Shown piece after piece: positions 1 through 9,904 of a stretch of DNA of 64,000 bases (positions are counted from its first letter, which is position 1; each line of letters begins with the position of its first letter). Below the pieces are notes generated by a model. That model did no database searches and was not told the origin of the DNA. It was given only the letters and a program-made list of their open reading frames with translations. A program made the position numbers and the translations under genes. The DNA comes from an uncultured Methylophaga sp. (GTDB taxonomy: Bacteria; Pseudomonadota; Gammaproteobacteria; Nitrosococcales; Methylophagaceae). The stretch covers positions 124,001 to 188,000 of the forward strand of contig CAJXKF010000005.1 in the NCBI GenBank assembly GCA_913055695.1. The letters run 5' to 3'.

Positions 1-129
1 TGGAGAAAATCAACCCCCAGTACTAATATCAAGTGGTGGGTGCGGTCCGCGACTGCGCCCCATCTTTTGATGCAGAACGCGGTCAAAATACGTATAATCT
101 GCCGCTCTAATTGATGTTTTCATCATCAC

Positions 130-206
130 GCGCCCGTAGCTCAGCTGGATAGAGTATCGGTTTCCGAAGCCGAGGGTCACAGGTTCAAGTCCTGTCGGGC
201 GCGCCA
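130..206 (+). tRNA. tRNA-Arg (anticodon CCG)
   Basis: Folds as a complete cloverleaf. The acceptor arm GCGCCCG pairs with CGGGCGC, the D arm is GCTC/GAGT, the anticodon stem TCGGT/GCCGA carries loop TTCCGAA (anticodon CCG), and the T arm is ACAGG/CCTGT with loop TTCAAGT. Discriminator G is followed by an encoded CCA. A TATAAT -10-like hexamer lies at 93-98, about 30 bases upstream, but I see no well-spaced -35. Confidence 0.96.
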
Positions 207-372
207 TTTTTCCCGCCATAAAAAAACCGCCACGAGCAAAAGCCCGCAGCGGTATAGAGGAAAACCAATAAAGCTATATCAGTTGGCTCCAGCTTAGCGC
301 TGCTCTGCCGCTACCGATATAGGATAAATTCCTTTTTTTGCTGTCTGCTGCGGTTCACTCTAGACTGCGGCT

Positions 373-1170
373 ATGAAACCCTTGTTCTCCACCCAATTAC
401 CCTGTCTGCTTTTGTTGTCGGCTTTGACCGGATCTGTTCAGGCTGACAAGCCTCACTGGCAGAAAAACGATTACATCCTCGACAGTTTCGTGGATATCTC
501 GCTGAACCGCGAACATGGCGGACGCAGTGGACAGGTCACTAAATGGTTGCGGCCAGTCCGGTATCAGATTGTTGATAGAACTGGAGATCAGCAGTTGCAT
601 CAAAAAATGGTAGCTGCGCACCTCTACCACCTTTCTTTCATCACCGGACTCGATATCAAGCCTGCGACCAACACAGAAAAGGCTAACCTGCATATTATTT
701 TCGGTTCAGAGCAGGATTTGGACAAGGCTTTGCTGAATGATTTCGGCCTCAGCAATGACACTTTCCGTCAGCAAATCGCTCACAGCAGTGTCTGCATTGC
801 GCGAGTTAAAGCTTCAGCAAAGGGGGAAATTACCAGCGCGGGGGTGATCATCCCGGTGGATCGGGCACGGGCTCATGGCAAGCTGATGAGCTGTGTTGTG
901 GAGGAGCTGACCCAGGTGCTTGGGCTGGTTAATGACTCAAGCCGGGTTTTCCCTTCCATCTTCAATGACCGCTCATACAATGACTTTCTCAGCGGTCTGG
1001 ATTATGTCCTGCTGAAATTGCTCTATGAACCGGGGATCAGAGCAGGTATGACTGAAACTGGACTCAGAAAAAAACTGGACATCATTCTGTCTCAGCCCGC
1101 TTTCCAGCCTGTAATTGATACCGCGGACCAGGCGGTGAGACAACATAGCCTGGAAAACTGGCTGAATTGA
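373..1170 (+). CDS. DUF2927 domain secreted protein
   Basis: Unknown function; 265 residues. An N-terminal Sec signal peptide (hydrophobic residues about 9-22, cleavage probably after QA at 24) predicts a periplasmic or exported protein. The body resembles DUF2927, with the conserved CVVEELTQVLGL stretch starting at Cys174, followed by PSIFND and a later LLYEPGIRAGM segment. Some members look like degenerate metalloprotease folds because the EE pair sits where a zinc-binding helix would be, but no HExxH motif is present, so I assign no enzymatic role. It is monocistronic, convergent with the OmpA-like gene, and shares the hairpin at 1183-1206. Confidence 0.75.
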   Translation: MKPLFSTQLPCLLLLSALTGSVQADKPHWQKNDYILDSFVDISLNREHGGRSGQVTKWLRPVRYQIVDRTGDQQLHQKMVAAHLYHLSFITGLDIKPATNTEKANLHIIFGSEQDLDKALLNDFGLSNDTFRQQIAHSSVCIARVKASAKGEITSAGVIIPVDRARAHGKLMSCVVEELTQVLGLVNDSSRVFPSIFNDRSYNDFLSGLDYVLLKLLYEPGIRAGMTETGLRKKLDIILSQPAFQPVIDTADQAVRQHSLENWLN

Positions 1171-1182
1171 CAGGTAAAAAAA

Positions 1183-1206
1183 AAGGGCCCTGCAAGCAGG
1201 GCCCTT
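1183..1206 (-). terminator. Intrinsic terminator of the OmpA-like gene
   Basis: An 11-base-pair perfect stem (AAGGGCCCTGC / GCAGGGCCCTT) with a 2-nt apparent loop. Read on the minus strand it is followed by a run of about nine T residues (complement of 1176-1184), which is ideal for the minus-strand OmpA gene. On the plus strand only two T residues follow, so it is a weaker stop for the DUF2927 gene. Confidence 0.85.
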
Positions 1207-1231
1207 CATAAGTGAACTTGGTGTTTACTTA

Positions 1232-2071
1232 TTATTGGTTAACATCAAACTCCACACGACGGTTCAGTGCGCGACCGGCGTCGGTGCTGTTGTCAGCAAT
1301 CGGGAAGTTTTCACCCAGACCTACTGGTACCAGGTAACGACCGTCGATGCCATTTGCAGTCAGGAAATCAACTACAGATTGGGCACGACGTTGTGACAGG
1401 TCCTGGTTATAAGCTTCGGTACCGATGCTGTCAGTGTGACCTTCAACGCGTACTTCAACGATTTGGTCAGTTTCTTTCAGCAGGGTAACAGCTTCTTGCA
1501 GGGTGTCTTTCGCTTCAGGAGTCAGTGTTGCTTTATCAAACTCGAAGTGAACGTCTGTCAGCGTCAGCAGGTTTTCACCTGGCAGCGGGCAGCCGTCTTG
1601 GTCAACGATGACACCTTCCGGGGTACCTGGACACAGATCGAGGTAATCAGCGACTGCGTCGTTATCAGAATCCAGCGGACAGCCCACGCGGTCAACGGTT
1701 ACACCTTCCGGTGTGTTACGGCAAAGGTCGATACCGTCGTAGACGCCATCACCATCAGTGTCGTAGGCACAGCCATTTTGATCCAGTAACGCGCCCGGTG
1801 GTGGTTCAACAGCACATACTGGCTCTTCAACCATAGGCTCTTTGGCCTCAGCTTCGTGAGGGCAGAGCAACAGACCGAGCATACCGCCTACTGCGGCACC
1901 ACCGGCGACACCAGAGCCACCGTCAACAGCTGCAGTTGCAGCACCACCAACCAGAGCACCACCAGCGGCACACATGAAGTTTTTACCTGCATCACGTTTG
2001 GCGGGACCAGAACAACCAGCTAACAAGGCTGCCATAAACAGCGCAGCAAATAATTTGCCTGATAGTCTCAT
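1232..2071 (-). CDS. OmpA family lipoprotein with TSP3 repeats
   Basis: Outer-membrane lipoprotein predicted to tether the envelope to peptidoglycan. The signal peptide ends in lipobox LLAGC with Cys20 lipidated; Ser21 rather than Asp favours outer-membrane sorting. A glycine/alanine-rich segment (about 32-68) resembles glycine-zipper sequences. Calcium-binding thrombospondin type 3 repeats follow (about 100-165, DTDGDGVYDGIDLC and similar). A C-terminal OmpA peptidoglycan-binding domain (about 170-279) contains VEGHTDSIG and LNRRVEF. The ATG at 2071 is preceded by AAGGAAG. Transcribed alone and ended by the strong hairpin at 1183-1206. The family is clear; the exact ortholog is not. Confidence 0.88.
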   Translation of the reverse strand: MRLSGKLFAALFMAALLAGCSGPAKRDAGKNFMCAAGGALVGGAATAAVDGGSGVAGGAAVGGMLGLLLCPHEAEAKEPMVEEPVCAVEPPPGALLDQNGCAYDTDGDGVYDGIDLCRNTPEGVTVDRVGCPLDSDNDAVADYLDLCPGTPEGVIVDQDGCPLPGENLLTLTDVHFEFDKATLTPEAKDTLQEAVTLLKETDQIVEVRVEGHTDSIGTEAYNQDLSQRRAQSVVDFLTANGIDGRYLVPVGLGENFPIADNSTDAGRALNRRVEFDVNQ

Positions 2072-2244
2072 TTTGCCTTCCTTATTGTTGCTTAGTGAAA
2101 AAAAATCGAATCGATATCGCCATACTCTTGTGCACGACTGATATCACACTGTTGTAGTTTGACTACATAATAGACCGGATTTCAAGTAACGTCTAATAAA
2201 TTTCTTTTATTTCGCTTTTTATTGTCGCAGAAAAACAACAGTGA

Positions 2245-3387
2245 TTACATTCTACCGATGACACCCGAGTCATCTGCTTCTAGAGACAATCCCTGGACCG
2301 ATTCATCTTCAGGCAATTCACCGGATTCAGCGCCGAGTTTGATCATCAGCCGGACTTCATTGGCCGAATCAGCATTTTTCAGGGCTTCCTCGTAGGAAAT
2401 TTCACCGGCCTTATAAAGATCATAAACCGCCTGATCGAAAGTCTGCATGCCCAGTTCTCTTGAACGTTTCATGACATCCTTGATTTCCGAGACTTTGCCT
2501 TTCTCAATCAAGTCACCAATCAGGGGCGTATTCAACAGCACTTCAACCGCGACCGTACGGCCGCTGCCGTCTTTCTTGGGAATCAAGCGCTGGGCAACCA
2601 CCGCTTTCAAATTGAGCGACATATCCAGAAACAGCTGTTTGTGACGCTCTTCCGGGAAGAAGTTGATAATCCTGTCCATCGCCTGGTTGGCGTTATTAGC
2701 ATGCAGTGTCGACAGGCAGAGGTGACCGGTTTCAGCAAAGGCAATACCGTAATCCATCGTATCGCGCGAGCGAATCTCGCCGATCATGATGACATCCGGG
2801 GCCTGCCTGAGAGAGTTTTTCAGGGCAATCTCATAAGAGTCAGTATCAATCCCCACCTCGCGCTGTGTTACCACACAGCCGGCATGTTTATGATCAAACT
2901 CAATCGGGTCTTCAATACTGAGTATGTGACCGGTACTGTTCTGATTGCGGTAACCGATCATCGCCGCCAGCGTGGTCGATTTACCACTGCCGGTGGCGCC
3001 GACAAAAATCACCAGCCCGCGCTTGGTCATTGCCAGTTCTTTGATGATTTCCGGTACATGTAACTCTTCAATGGTCGGAATTTCATCCTTGATCCGACGC
3101 AGTACCATCGCTACCCGGTTACGCTGGAACAGCGCGCTGACACGGAAACGGCCCGCCCCTTTGGTTTCGAGGGCATAGTTACATTCTTTGTCGCGCTCAA
3201 AAATTTTCTTCTGTTCATCTGACATGGTGCTAAGCACCAGATCCCGGGCTTCATCGTCCGATAGCGCTTCCTGCGACAATGTCGCCATCCGGCCGTTGAC
3301 CTTGAGTGTAACCGGGCGTCCAGCGGTAACAAAAATATCTGACGCGTCGTGTTTTACGGCAGCTTTTAAAATAGTGACGATTTCCAT
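2245..3387 (-). CDS. pilU: Type IV pilus twitching motility ATPase PilU
   Basis: Cytoplasmic hexameric ATPase that assists PilT in retracting type IV pili. At 380 residues it matches PilU length, longer than PilT because of a C-terminal tail. It has Walker A GATGSGKSTT, an ASP box around LRQAPDVIMIGEIRSRDT, and the His box LSTLHANNANQAMDRI. The start at 3387 follows TAGGAG. It lies 9 bases after the pilT stop, so the two are co-transcribed. No pilin or secretin genes are in the window, as is usual for pilTU. Confidence 0.96.
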   Translation of the reverse strand: MEIVTILKAAVKHDASDIFVTAGRPVTLKVNGRMATLSQEALSDDEARDLVLSTMSDEQKKIFERDKECNYALETKGAGRFRVSALFQRNRVAMVLRRIKDEIPTIEELHVPEIIKELAMTKRGLVIFVGATGSGKSTTLAAMIGYRNQNSTGHILSIEDPIEFDHKHAGCVVTQREVGIDTDSYEIALKNSLRQAPDVIMIGEIRSRDTMDYGIAFAETGHLCLSTLHANNANQAMDRIINFFPEERHKQLFLDMSLNLKAVVAQRLIPKKDGSGRTVAVEVLLNTPLIGDLIEKGKVSEIKDVMKRSRELGMQTFDQAVYDLYKAGEISYEEALKNADSANEVRLMIKLGAESGELPEDESVQGLSLEADDSGVIGRM

Positions 3388-3396
3388 CGTTAACTC

Positions 3397-4434
3397 CTAA
3401 CGGAATAAGTCTTTATTGACGGCGCGGGGCAGGGCTTCCTGTTTGGTGACCTGTTGACGTCTGACCAGGTCCTGCAGACACTGGTCCAGGGTCTGCATGC
3501 CCAGTGCGCCACCGGTCTGGATGGCGGAATACATTTGCGGCACTTTGTCTTCACGGATCAGATTACGAATCGCCGGGGTACCAATCATGATTTCATGCGC
3601 TGCCACACGTCCGCCCCCGACTTTTTTCATCAGCGTCTGGGAAATAACGGCCCGCAGCGACTCTGACAACATGGAGCGCACCATATCTTTCTCAGCAGCC
3701 GGGAACACGTCGATAATCCGGTCGATGGTTTTGGCGGCCGATGAGGTATGCAGCGTGCCGAAAACCAGGTGACCGGTTTCCGCCGCGGTCAGCGCCAGCC
3801 GAATGGTCTCAAGATCACGCAGCTCACCAACCAGAATAATATCCGGATCCTCACGCAGGGCACTACGCAGAGCTTCACTGAAGCCGAGCGTGTCACGGTG
3901 GACTTCGCGCTGGTTAACCAGACATTTCTTACTTTGATGAACAAATTCAATCGGGTCTTCGATGGTCAGGATATGTTCATTATCTTTTTCATTACGGTAA
4001 TCCACCATCGCCGCTAGCGTGGTGGATTTACCCGACCCGGTCGGCCCGGTGACCAGCACGATACCGCGGCGGTTATCGGCGATGGTTTTGAAAATCTCCG
4101 GCGCATTCAGATCCTCCAGAGTCAGTACTTCGGAAGGAATGGTCCGGAATACGGCGGCAGCACCCCGGTTCTGATTGAAAGCATTAACCCGGAACCGCGC
4201 CATATTAGGTACTTCAAAGGAAAAGTCGGTTTCCAGAAATTCTTCAAAGTCCTTACGCTGTTTGTCATTCATGATGTCATACACCATGGCGTGGACTTCT
4301 TTGTGTTCCATTGGTGGCAGATTGATACGCTTCACATCGCCGTCGACGCGGATCATTGGTGGTTCGCCAGCAGAAATGTGTAAGTCAGAAGCCTTGTTCT
4401 TGACGCTGAAGGCGAGCAATTCGGTGATATCCAT
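3397..4434 (-). CDS. pilT: Type IV pilus retraction ATPase PilT
   Basis: PilT powers pilus depolymerisation for twitching and DNA uptake. 345 residues, the family norm. It has an N-terminal PAS-like half, Walker A GPTGSGKSTT, Asp box LREDPDIILVGELRDLET and His box FGTLHTSSAAKTIDRIIDVFP. First gene of the pilTU operon, divergent from yggS with about 90 bases between the two starts. This pilT-pilU next to yggS-proC-yggT arrangement is widespread in Gammaproteobacteria and supports the calls on both sides. Confidence 0.97.
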   Translation of the reverse strand: MDITELLAFSVKNKASDLHISAGEPPMIRVDGDVKRINLPPMEHKEVHAMVYDIMNDKQRKDFEEFLETDFSFEVPNMARFRVNAFNQNRGAAAVFRTIPSEVLTLEDLNAPEIFKTIADNRRGIVLVTGPTGSGKSTTLAAMVDYRNEKDNEHILTIEDPIEFVHQSKKCLVNQREVHRDTLGFSEALRSALREDPDIILVGELRDLETIRLALTAAETGHLVFGTLHTSSAAKTIDRIIDVFPAAEKDMVRSMLSESLRAVISQTLMKKVGGGRVAAHEIMIGTPAIRNLIREDKVPQMYSAIQTGGALGMQTLDQCLQDLVRRQQVTKQEALPRAVNKDLFR

Positions 4435-4526
4435 CCACGTTCCCTTTACTGATTGGTGTAATCTATCCGCTTTGATAATTGAAGCGATTAAGCATTAAAG
4501 TAGCGCGCTGACTTCGGGCTTGCAAG

Positions 4527-5225
4527 ATGACTGAGATAAAAAAGCGTTTCCACTCCATCAACAACGATATCAGGCTGGCTGAACAGCAATCCGGGCGGGC
4601 TCCCGGTTCGGTGAAACTACTGGCGGTAAGCAAAACCTGGCCAGCTGAAAAACTGAGACTGGTCGCCGAAGAGGGACAACAGCGTTTCGGCGAAAATTAC
4701 CTTCAGGAAGCACTGGAAAAAATCGAGGCCCTTGCCGGTCTTGATTTGGAATGGCATTTCATCGGCCCAATTCAATCCAATAAAACCCGTGATATCGCTG
4801 CCCATTTTGACTGGGCGCAGAGTGTCGACCGGCTTAAAATCGCCCGTCGTCTCAATGAGCAACGGCCAGAAGATTTGCCACCGCTGAATGTCTGCATTCA
4901 GGTCAATATCGATGAAGAGGACAGTAAATCCGGCGTCAGCGCCAGTGAGGTTCTGTCACTCGCCGAAGCCATCAGCCAGCTGGACAGACTCAGATTACGC
5001 GGACTGATGGTGATTCCGGCCAGACAGGAAGATGAAGCGGCACAGCGGGACAGTTTCCACCGGGCATGGGATTTATTCGAGTCTATGCAGACTCAGTTTG
5101 AGGGGATCGATACCCTGTCAATGGGCATGACCGGAGATCTTAATGCTGCTATTGCCGAAGGCAGCACGATGGTCCGCATCGGTACCGCGCTGTTTGGTCA
5201 GCGTGATACCCGTCAGGCTGAATAA
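4527..5225 (+). CDS. yggS: Pyridoxal phosphate homeostasis protein YggS
   Basis: COG0325 / PROSC family: a PLP-binding TIM-barrel protein without known catalytic activity that buffers free pyridoxal phosphate. 232 residues. The PLP-lysine strand is LLAVSKTWP near residue 32. Conserved IGPIQSNK and the C-terminal LSMGMTGDLNAAIAEGSTMVRIGTALFG phosphate-binding region are present (given here in words beyond the core GMTGDLNAAI). The family consensus there is usually MSGD; here it is MTGD. First gene of yggS-proC-yggT. Confidence 0.95.
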   Translation: MTEIKKRFHSINNDIRLAEQQSGRAPGSVKLLAVSKTWPAEKLRLVAEEGQQRFGENYLQEALEKIEALAGLDLEWHFIGPIQSNKTRDIAAHFDWAQSVDRLKIARRLNEQRPEDLPPLNVCIQVNIDEEDSKSGVSASEVLSLAEAISQLDRLRLRGLMVIPARQEDEAAQRDSFHRAWDLFESMQTQFEGIDTLSMGMTGDLNAAIAEGSTMVRIGTALFGQRDTRQAE

Positions 5226-5268
5226 GCTTTACACTGGTGGCCAAGGCAAACCAAAACAAGAGGTTCAA

Positions 5269-6102
5269 ATGAAAGACTGTACGCTCGCTTTTATCGGCGG
5301 CGGAAATATGGCCCGCAGCCTCATCGGCGGTCTCGTCAATAACGGCTTTGCGCCACAATCGATTCACGTCGCCGATCCCAGCTCTGAAAGCCTGGAGCAG
5401 TTGTCTGCCCGTTACCCGGTGCAGACTTTCACTGAAAATGCAGCAGCGGTTGCCGATGCAGATGTGGTCATTCTTGCGGTTAAACCACAGCAGCTGCAGA
5501 AAGTCTGCCGCGAACTTGCCCCCCACTGGCAGCACAACAAACTGCTGATTTCGATTGCTGCCGGTATCCGGCTCGATGATATCAGCCGCTGGATTGGGCA
5601 GTCCGGTGCTGCTGTCGTCCGCGCCATGCCCAATACACCTTCGCTGGTTCGCGCCGGTGCCACGGCTTTATGTGCCAACGACCATGTCAGCAATGCGCAG
5701 CATGAACTGGCGGAGTCTATCCTGCGCGCAGTCGGTCTGGCTTTATGGGTCAAAGATGAAGCGCAGATGGATGCTGTCACAGCACTATCAGGCAGTGGCC
5801 CCGCCTATTTCTTCCTGGTGATGGAATCGATGCAGACTGCTGGCATGGAACTGGGACTGCCGGAGGAAACCGCCCGCCTGCTGGCGCTGGAAACGGCCTT
5901 CGGCGCGGCTAAAATGGCACTGGAAAGTGATGAGTCCGCCTGCGTGCTGCGTCAGCGGGTCACCTCTCCCGGTGGCACCACGGAGCGGGCACTGGACGTG
6001 TTCGAGGACGAGGATTTACGCGGCAGTTTCAAAAAAGCCCTGAATGCTGCTGCTGCACGGGCTGCAGAGCTGGCTGATCAATTGGGACAAGACTATGACT
6101 AA
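5269..6102 (+). CDS. proC: Pyrroline-5-carboxylate reductase
   Basis: Last step of proline synthesis: NAD(P)H-dependent reduction of pyrroline-5-carboxylate. The open frame extends back to 5143 inside yggS, but the ATG at 5269 is chosen because AAGAGG lies just upstream (5258-5263) and the protein then begins MKDCTLAFIGGGNMA, the family N terminus with the dinucleotide-binding glycine motif. 277 residues. Also visible: AVKPQQL, RAMPNTP and the C-terminal signature TALSGSGPAYFFLVMESM, followed by TSPGGTT. Its stop overlaps the yggT start by 8 bases. Confidence 0.96.
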   Translation: MKDCTLAFIGGGNMARSLIGGLVNNGFAPQSIHVADPSSESLEQLSARYPVQTFTENAAAVADADVVILAVKPQQLQKVCRELAPHWQHNKLLISIAAGIRLDDISRWIGQSGAAVVRAMPNTPSLVRAGATALCANDHVSNAQHELAESILRAVGLALWVKDEAQMDAVTALSGSGPAYFFLVMESMQTAGMELGLPEETARLLALETAFGAAKMALESDESACVLRQRVTSPGGTTERALDVFEDEDLRGSFKKALNAAAARAAELADQLGQDYD

Positions 6103-6661
6103 CGGTTATCTGGCTAATCCACTGATTTTTGTGGTTGAAACCCTGTTCTACCTTTATATGGTGGTAGTAGCACTGCGACTGGTGATGCAGTGGGCCAACT
6201 GGGAATATCACAATCCGCTGGTGCAATTCATCATCAAAGCGACTCAGCCGCCGGTCAAATTTCTGCGTCAGTTTCTGCCCGCGATGGGACGTTGGGATAC
6301 CGCGACCATCGTACTTTTACTGTTAGTGACACTGGCAAAAATTATGATTGTCGGGCTGATTGCCGGCGCCTGGCCTACCGGCCTGCTCTGGCTGAGCCTG
6401 ATCGCTGCCGAAATATTTTCTTTGTTTATCGGCATTTTTACCGTCAGTATCATTATCGAGGTCATTCTCAGCTGGGTCACGCCTCCCGGTAGCTATAATC
6501 CGGTAGCGCCGTTGGTAGAGCGGATGAATGCGCCCTTACTGCGACCGGTGAGACGTCTCATTCCCCCACTGGGCGGTGTCGATTTGTCGCCCCTGTTTGT
6601 GATTCTGGGCCTGCAGGTATTGTCGATGCTGGTCATGCCGCTGTTAACCGGACGAATTTAG
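6095..6661 (+). CDS. yggT: YggT family membrane protein
   Basis: Small integral membrane protein made of two YGGT repeats, each a pair of membrane helices. The open frame reaches back to 6044, but the ATG at 6095 gives MTNGYLANPLIF and a 188-residue protein, the family size. Repeat 1 contains LRLVMQWANWEYHNPLVQFI; repeat 2 has the parallel VILSWVTPPGSYNPVAPLVE. The family is linked to osmotic tolerance and cell-surface growth, but its biochemical function is unknown. It overlaps the proC stop by 8 bases, implying translational coupling. Confidence 0.9.
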   Translation: MTNGYLANPLIFVVETLFYLYMVVVALRLVMQWANWEYHNPLVQFIIKATQPPVKFLRQFLPAMGRWDTATIVLLLLVTLAKIMIVGLIAGAWPTGLLWLSLIAAEIFSLFIGIFTVSIIIEVILSWVTPPGSYNPVAPLVERMNAPLLRPVRRLIPPLGGVDLSPLFVILGLQVLSMLVMPLLTGRI

Positions 6662-6729
6662 GCTCTGAGATTGCGCTCACGGCGCTGTCTGATTAGACTT
6701 ATCGCTTTTTTTACAGGAATCAACCGTTT

Positions 6730-7878
6730 ATGCCGGAAACGATACCAGCCGACTCCGTTGGTTTGGTAAGCCCCTCCACCCTGCATGTCGACGCTCCGCT
6801 GAAACTCGACTGCGGACGCACACTGTCGAGCTATGATCTGGTCTATGAGACCTATGGTGAACTTAATGCCGATCACAGTAATGCCGTGCTGATCTGCCAT
6901 GCCTTGTCAGGCGATCATCACGCGGCGGGCTATCACACTATGGAAGATCGCAAGCCAGGCTGGTGGGACTCGGCGATAGGTCCCGGCAAGGCAATCGATA
7001 CCAACCGCTTTTTTGTGGTTTGCCCCAATAATCTTGGTGGCTGTAAAGGCTCCAGCGGCCCCAACACCATTAATCCTGACAACGGCGAGTTATACGGCCC
7101 CGACTTTCCGATTGTCACCGTACCCGACTGGGTACGCAGCCAGGCGGTGCTGGCAGATAAGCTGGGCATCAAACAATGGGCAGCGGTCATCGGCGGCAGC
7201 CTCGGGGGTATGCAGGCTTTACAATGGGCAATCAGTCTGCCGGAAAGAGTCAGACATACTGTGATAATTGCGGCTGCCCCCAAACTGTCGGCACAGAATA
7301 TCGCCTTTAACGAAGTGGCTCGCACTGCAATCAAATCCGATCCGGATTTCCACGACGGCCATTACATGCGATTCAACACGCTGCCTCGCCAGGGACTGGG
7401 TCTGGCACGCATGCTTGGGCATATTACCTATCTTTCCGATGAGGCGATGGGTCAGAAGTTCGGTCGTGAACTTCGCAGCGGCGCGATTCAATACGGTTAT
7501 GATGTCGAGTTCCAGATCGAAAGCTATCTCCGCTATCAGAGCACCAGCTTTGTCGAGCGTTTTGATGCCAACACCTATTTGCTGATGACCAAGGCGCTGG
7601 ACTATTTTGACCCGGCCAAGGAATTTGATGACGATCTGACCCGCACTGTCGCCCATATCGAGGCCAAGGCATTAGTCATGTCCTTTACCAGTGACTGGCG
7701 CTTCTCACCGATGCGTTCCAGGGAAATTGTCAATGCCATGCTGGCGGCCGGCAAACCGGTCACCTATGCTGAAATCGAAGCGCATCAGGGCCATGATGCG
7801 TTCCTGATGCCGATCCCGCGCTATCTCGATATCTTCGGTACCTATATGCGGCAAATCGCAACGGAGGTGACAGCATGA
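6730..7878 (+). CDS. metX: Homoserine O-acyltransferase MetX
   Basis: Activates homoserine for methionine synthesis by transferring acetyl or succinyl from CoA. The alpha/beta-hydrolase catalytic triad is visible as Ser157 in GGSLGGMQ, Asp322 in SDWRF and His355 in HQGHDAF. 382 residues. The [14 protein letters not shown] oxyanion region is typical. Many proteobacterial MetX enzymes use succinyl-CoA rather than acetyl-CoA, and I cannot decide that from the sequence. It overlaps metW by 4 bases (ATGA), the usual metX-metW pair. Confidence 0.96.
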   Translation: MPETIPADSVGLVSPSTLHVDAPLKLDCGRTLSSYDLVYETYGELNADHSNAVLICHALSGDHHAAGYHTMEDRKPGWWDSAIGPGKAIDTNRFFVVCPNNLGGCKGSSGPNTINPDNGELYGPDFPIVTVPDWVRSQAVLADKLGIKQWAAVIGGSLGGMQALQWAISLPERVRHTVIIAAAPKLSAQNIAFNEVARTAIKSDPDFHDGHYMRFNTLPRQGLGLARMLGHITYLSDEAMGQKFGRELRSGAIQYGYDVEFQIESYLRYQSTSFVERFDANTYLLMTKALDYFDPAKEFDDDLTRTVAHIEAKALVMSFTSDWRFSPMRSREIVNAMLAAGKPVTYAEIEAHQGHDAFLMPIPRYLDIFGTYMRQIATEVTA

Positions 7879-8480
7879 GTTTGCGTATTGATCAGCAAAT
7901 CATCAGCGACTGGATCCCCGATGGTGCCAAAGTGCTGGATCTGGGCTGTGGCAACGGTGCCCTGCTGAATCATCTGCAACAGCGTAATATCACCGGCTAC
8001 GGGCTGGAGATCGATAACAGCAAGTTTGCCGACTGCATTCGCGCCGGCATTAGCGTATTGCAGGCTGATCTGGATGAAGGCCTGTCCCAGTTCGCTGATC
8101 AGAGCTTTGATTTTGTCATCCTGTCACAGACATTACAGGCGATTAAACGCCCTGATTTCCTTCTGCGTGAGATCGTGCGGGTGGGTAAAAAAGGCATTAT
8201 TGGCTTTCCCAACTTCGGTCACTGGCAGTGTCGCATGCAATTAGCGCTGGGCGGGCGTATGCCGGTCTCCAGGGCCCTGCCTAATGCCTGGTTCGAAACA
8301 CCGAATATCCATTTATGTACGATTCAGGACTTTGAGCAATTATGCGCCTCGCATAAGCTGACCGTGCTGAATCACAGCATTGTCAATCACGAGCACAAAG
8401 ACAGCCTCGGAGTCCGGCTTCTGCCTAATCTGTTCGGGCAGGTTGCCGTTTATCTGGTGCAACAACAAGACAACGAATGA
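7875..8480 (+). CDS. metW: Methionine biosynthesis protein MetW
   Basis: Class I SAM-methyltransferase fold protein. The SAM motif [15 protein letters not shown] is at residues about 20-34, followed by GLEID. MetW always accompanies MetX and is thought to be needed for its activity or for making homoserine available; its exact reaction is not settled. The C-terminal [11 protein letters not shown]-like segment (here [13 protein letters not shown]) is a MetW hallmark. 201 residues. The start overlaps the metX stop and the stop overlaps the pyrE start, each as ATGA. Confidence 0.94.
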   Translation: MSLRIDQQIISDWIPDGAKVLDLGCGNGALLNHLQQRNITGYGLEIDNSKFADCIRAGISVLQADLDEGLSQFADQSFDFVILSQTLQAIKRPDFLLREIVRVGKKGIIGFPNFGHWQCRMQLALGGRMPVSRALPNAWFETPNIHLCTIQDFEQLCASHKLTVLNHSIVNHEHKDSLGVRLLPNLFGQVAVYLVQQQDNE

Positions 8481-9118
8481 AAGATTATCAACGCGAATTT
8501 ATTGAGTTTGCCCTGAAGACCGGGGTACTGAAGTTTGGTTCATTTACGCTGAAGTCGGGACGTCAGAGCCCTTACTTTTTCAATAGCGGCCTGTTTAACA
8601 CCGGTGCCTGCCTGGCCCGGCTGGGCCGTTTTTATGCCCGCACCATTGCCGAATCAGGCCTGGACTTCGATGTCCTGTTCGGGCCCGCCTATAAAGGCAT
8701 CCCACTGGCCTCAACCACTGTGGTAGCGCTGGCCGATCAGCATGAACGCGATGTGCCCTATGTATTCAACCGAAAGGAAGTCAAAGATCACGGTGAAGGC
8801 GGTCAGCTTGTCGGCGCTGAACTCAAAGGCAAAGTACTGATCATTGATGATGTGATTTCTGCCGGTACCTCAGTGCGGGAATCGGTCGACATTATTCGCG
8901 CCGCCGGCGCTGAACCGGCCGGTGTCATTATTGCTCTTGATCGTCAGGAACGCGGCCAGGGCGACTTATCAGCCATTCAGGAAGTGCAGGCCGAGCATCA
9001 TATTCCGGTTCTGAATATCATCTCACTCAATGATCTGCTGGGCTATCTGCAGGACAGTCCGGAACTGGGTGAGCACCTGCCAGCCGTACAGGCTTACCGC
9101 GATAAGTACGGCGTCTAA
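8477..9118 (+). CDS. pyrE: Orotate phosphoribosyltransferase
   Basis: Adds PRPP to orotate in pyrimidine synthesis. 213 residues. PRPP-binding signature [17 protein letters not shown] lies at about 122-138. [18 protein letters not shown] near the N terminus and [11 protein letters not shown] are family hallmarks. Translationally coupled to metW through an ATGA overlap, an unrelated pathway that probably reflects genome packing. The stop codon overlaps that of the convergent permease gene. Confidence 0.96.
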   Translation: MKDYQREFIEFALKTGVLKFGSFTLKSGRQSPYFFNSGLFNTGACLARLGRFYARTIAESGLDFDVLFGPAYKGIPLASTTVVALADQHERDVPYVFNRKEVKDHGEGGQLVGAELKGKVLIIDDVISAGTSVRESVDIIRAAGAEPAGVIIALDRQERGQGDLSAIQEVQAEHHIPVLNIISLNDLLGYLQDSPELGEHLPAVQAYRDKYGV

Positions 9119-9870
9119 CCCAGAATCAGCTTGACTGAGACCAGCAGCGTAATCACCTCAAAAGCCCGTTTGATCCAGCGGTTACCGTGTTTGATAGCAA
9201 GATGCGATCCGAAGTAACCGCCAAGCAGCGACCCCAGTAACAGCGCCGGCAGCCAGTCCCAGCGGATATCGCCGAGTATGCCCAGTGTCACGGCACCGGT
9301 GCCATTCCAGAACAGCCCAACCAGAATCAAGGTATAGGCCACGGCGCGCTGATAATCCATACCGAACCACATCACCAGCCAAATGGTCACGAATAGGCCG
9401 GTGCCGGATGTCAAAGAGCCGTTGAGAAAGCCCAGAAAGAACAACATCAGGCCGCCCAGCATCAGTCCCTGTCGATCACGATGCCTTGGTAGATGCTGCT
9501 GGCCAAGATCGCTTTTCAGCATCGAATAGATACCGAGTCCCCCTGTCAGCAAGCCCAATGCAATTTCCGCCCAGCGATCCGGGACCTGCAGAATCACACT
9601 ACCGCCCAGTATCACGCCCGGCAGACCGCTCACCAGCATCAAGGCAACAAACTGACGTTCCAACTGGCTGGTGCGCAGATAGCGTAATACTGCGCCCAGC
9701 CCCAATGCCACGCTGGCTACTTTATGGGTGGCCAATGCCACCCCGAAACTCAAGCCCAAGAAAATCAGCACCGGAAACTGCAACAAGCCGGCGCCGCCAC
9801 CGCTGAAGGCAGAAAAAGTATTGGCTACCAATGACACAAGAAACAGGATAAATTGCTCAGTCAGGTTCAA
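9115..9870 (-). CDS. TauE/SafE family permease
   Basis: Membrane protein of the TauE/SafE (formerly DUF81) family, putative exporter or importer of sulfite, sulfoacetate or other organosulfonates; the substrate is not predictable here. 251 residues with about seven or eight hydrophobic helices. Two family repeats begin at [14 protein letters not shown] and at [19 protein letters not shown]. The start is TTG at 9870 because an in-frame TGA lies two codons upstream and no ATG follows in the first 60 codons. Divergent from the DUF4124-like gene. Confidence 0.85.
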   Translation of the reverse strand: MNLTEQFILFLVSLVANTFSAFSGGGAGLLQFPVLIFLGLSFGVALATHKVASVALGLGAVLRYLRTSQLERQFVALMLVSGLPGVILGGSVILQVPDRWAEIALGLLTGGLGIYSMLKSDLGQQHLPRHRDRQGLMLGGLMLFFLGFLNGSLTSGTGLFVTIWLVMWFGMDYQRAVAYTLILVGLFWNGTGAVTLGILGDIRWDWLPALLLGSLLGGYFGSHLAIKHGNRWIKRAFEVITLLVSVKLILG

Positions 9871-9904
9871 CTTTCAGCGGACTCTCATTAGAATAAAGGT
9901 CATG

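Noticed and set aside
67-98. TTGATG and TATAAT as a tRNA-Arg promoter
   Set aside because: The spacer would be 20 bases, too long; only the -10 is convincing.
10-219. Minus-strand 69-codon frame containing ARPTGLEPVTLGFGNRYS
   Set aside because: It is antisense to tRNA-Arg; such peptides are known annotation artefacts of tRNA genes.
5143-5268. Upstream extension of proC into yggS
   Set aside because: The extension has no conserved residues, and the ATG at 5269 has its own AAGAGG and starts the family N terminus.
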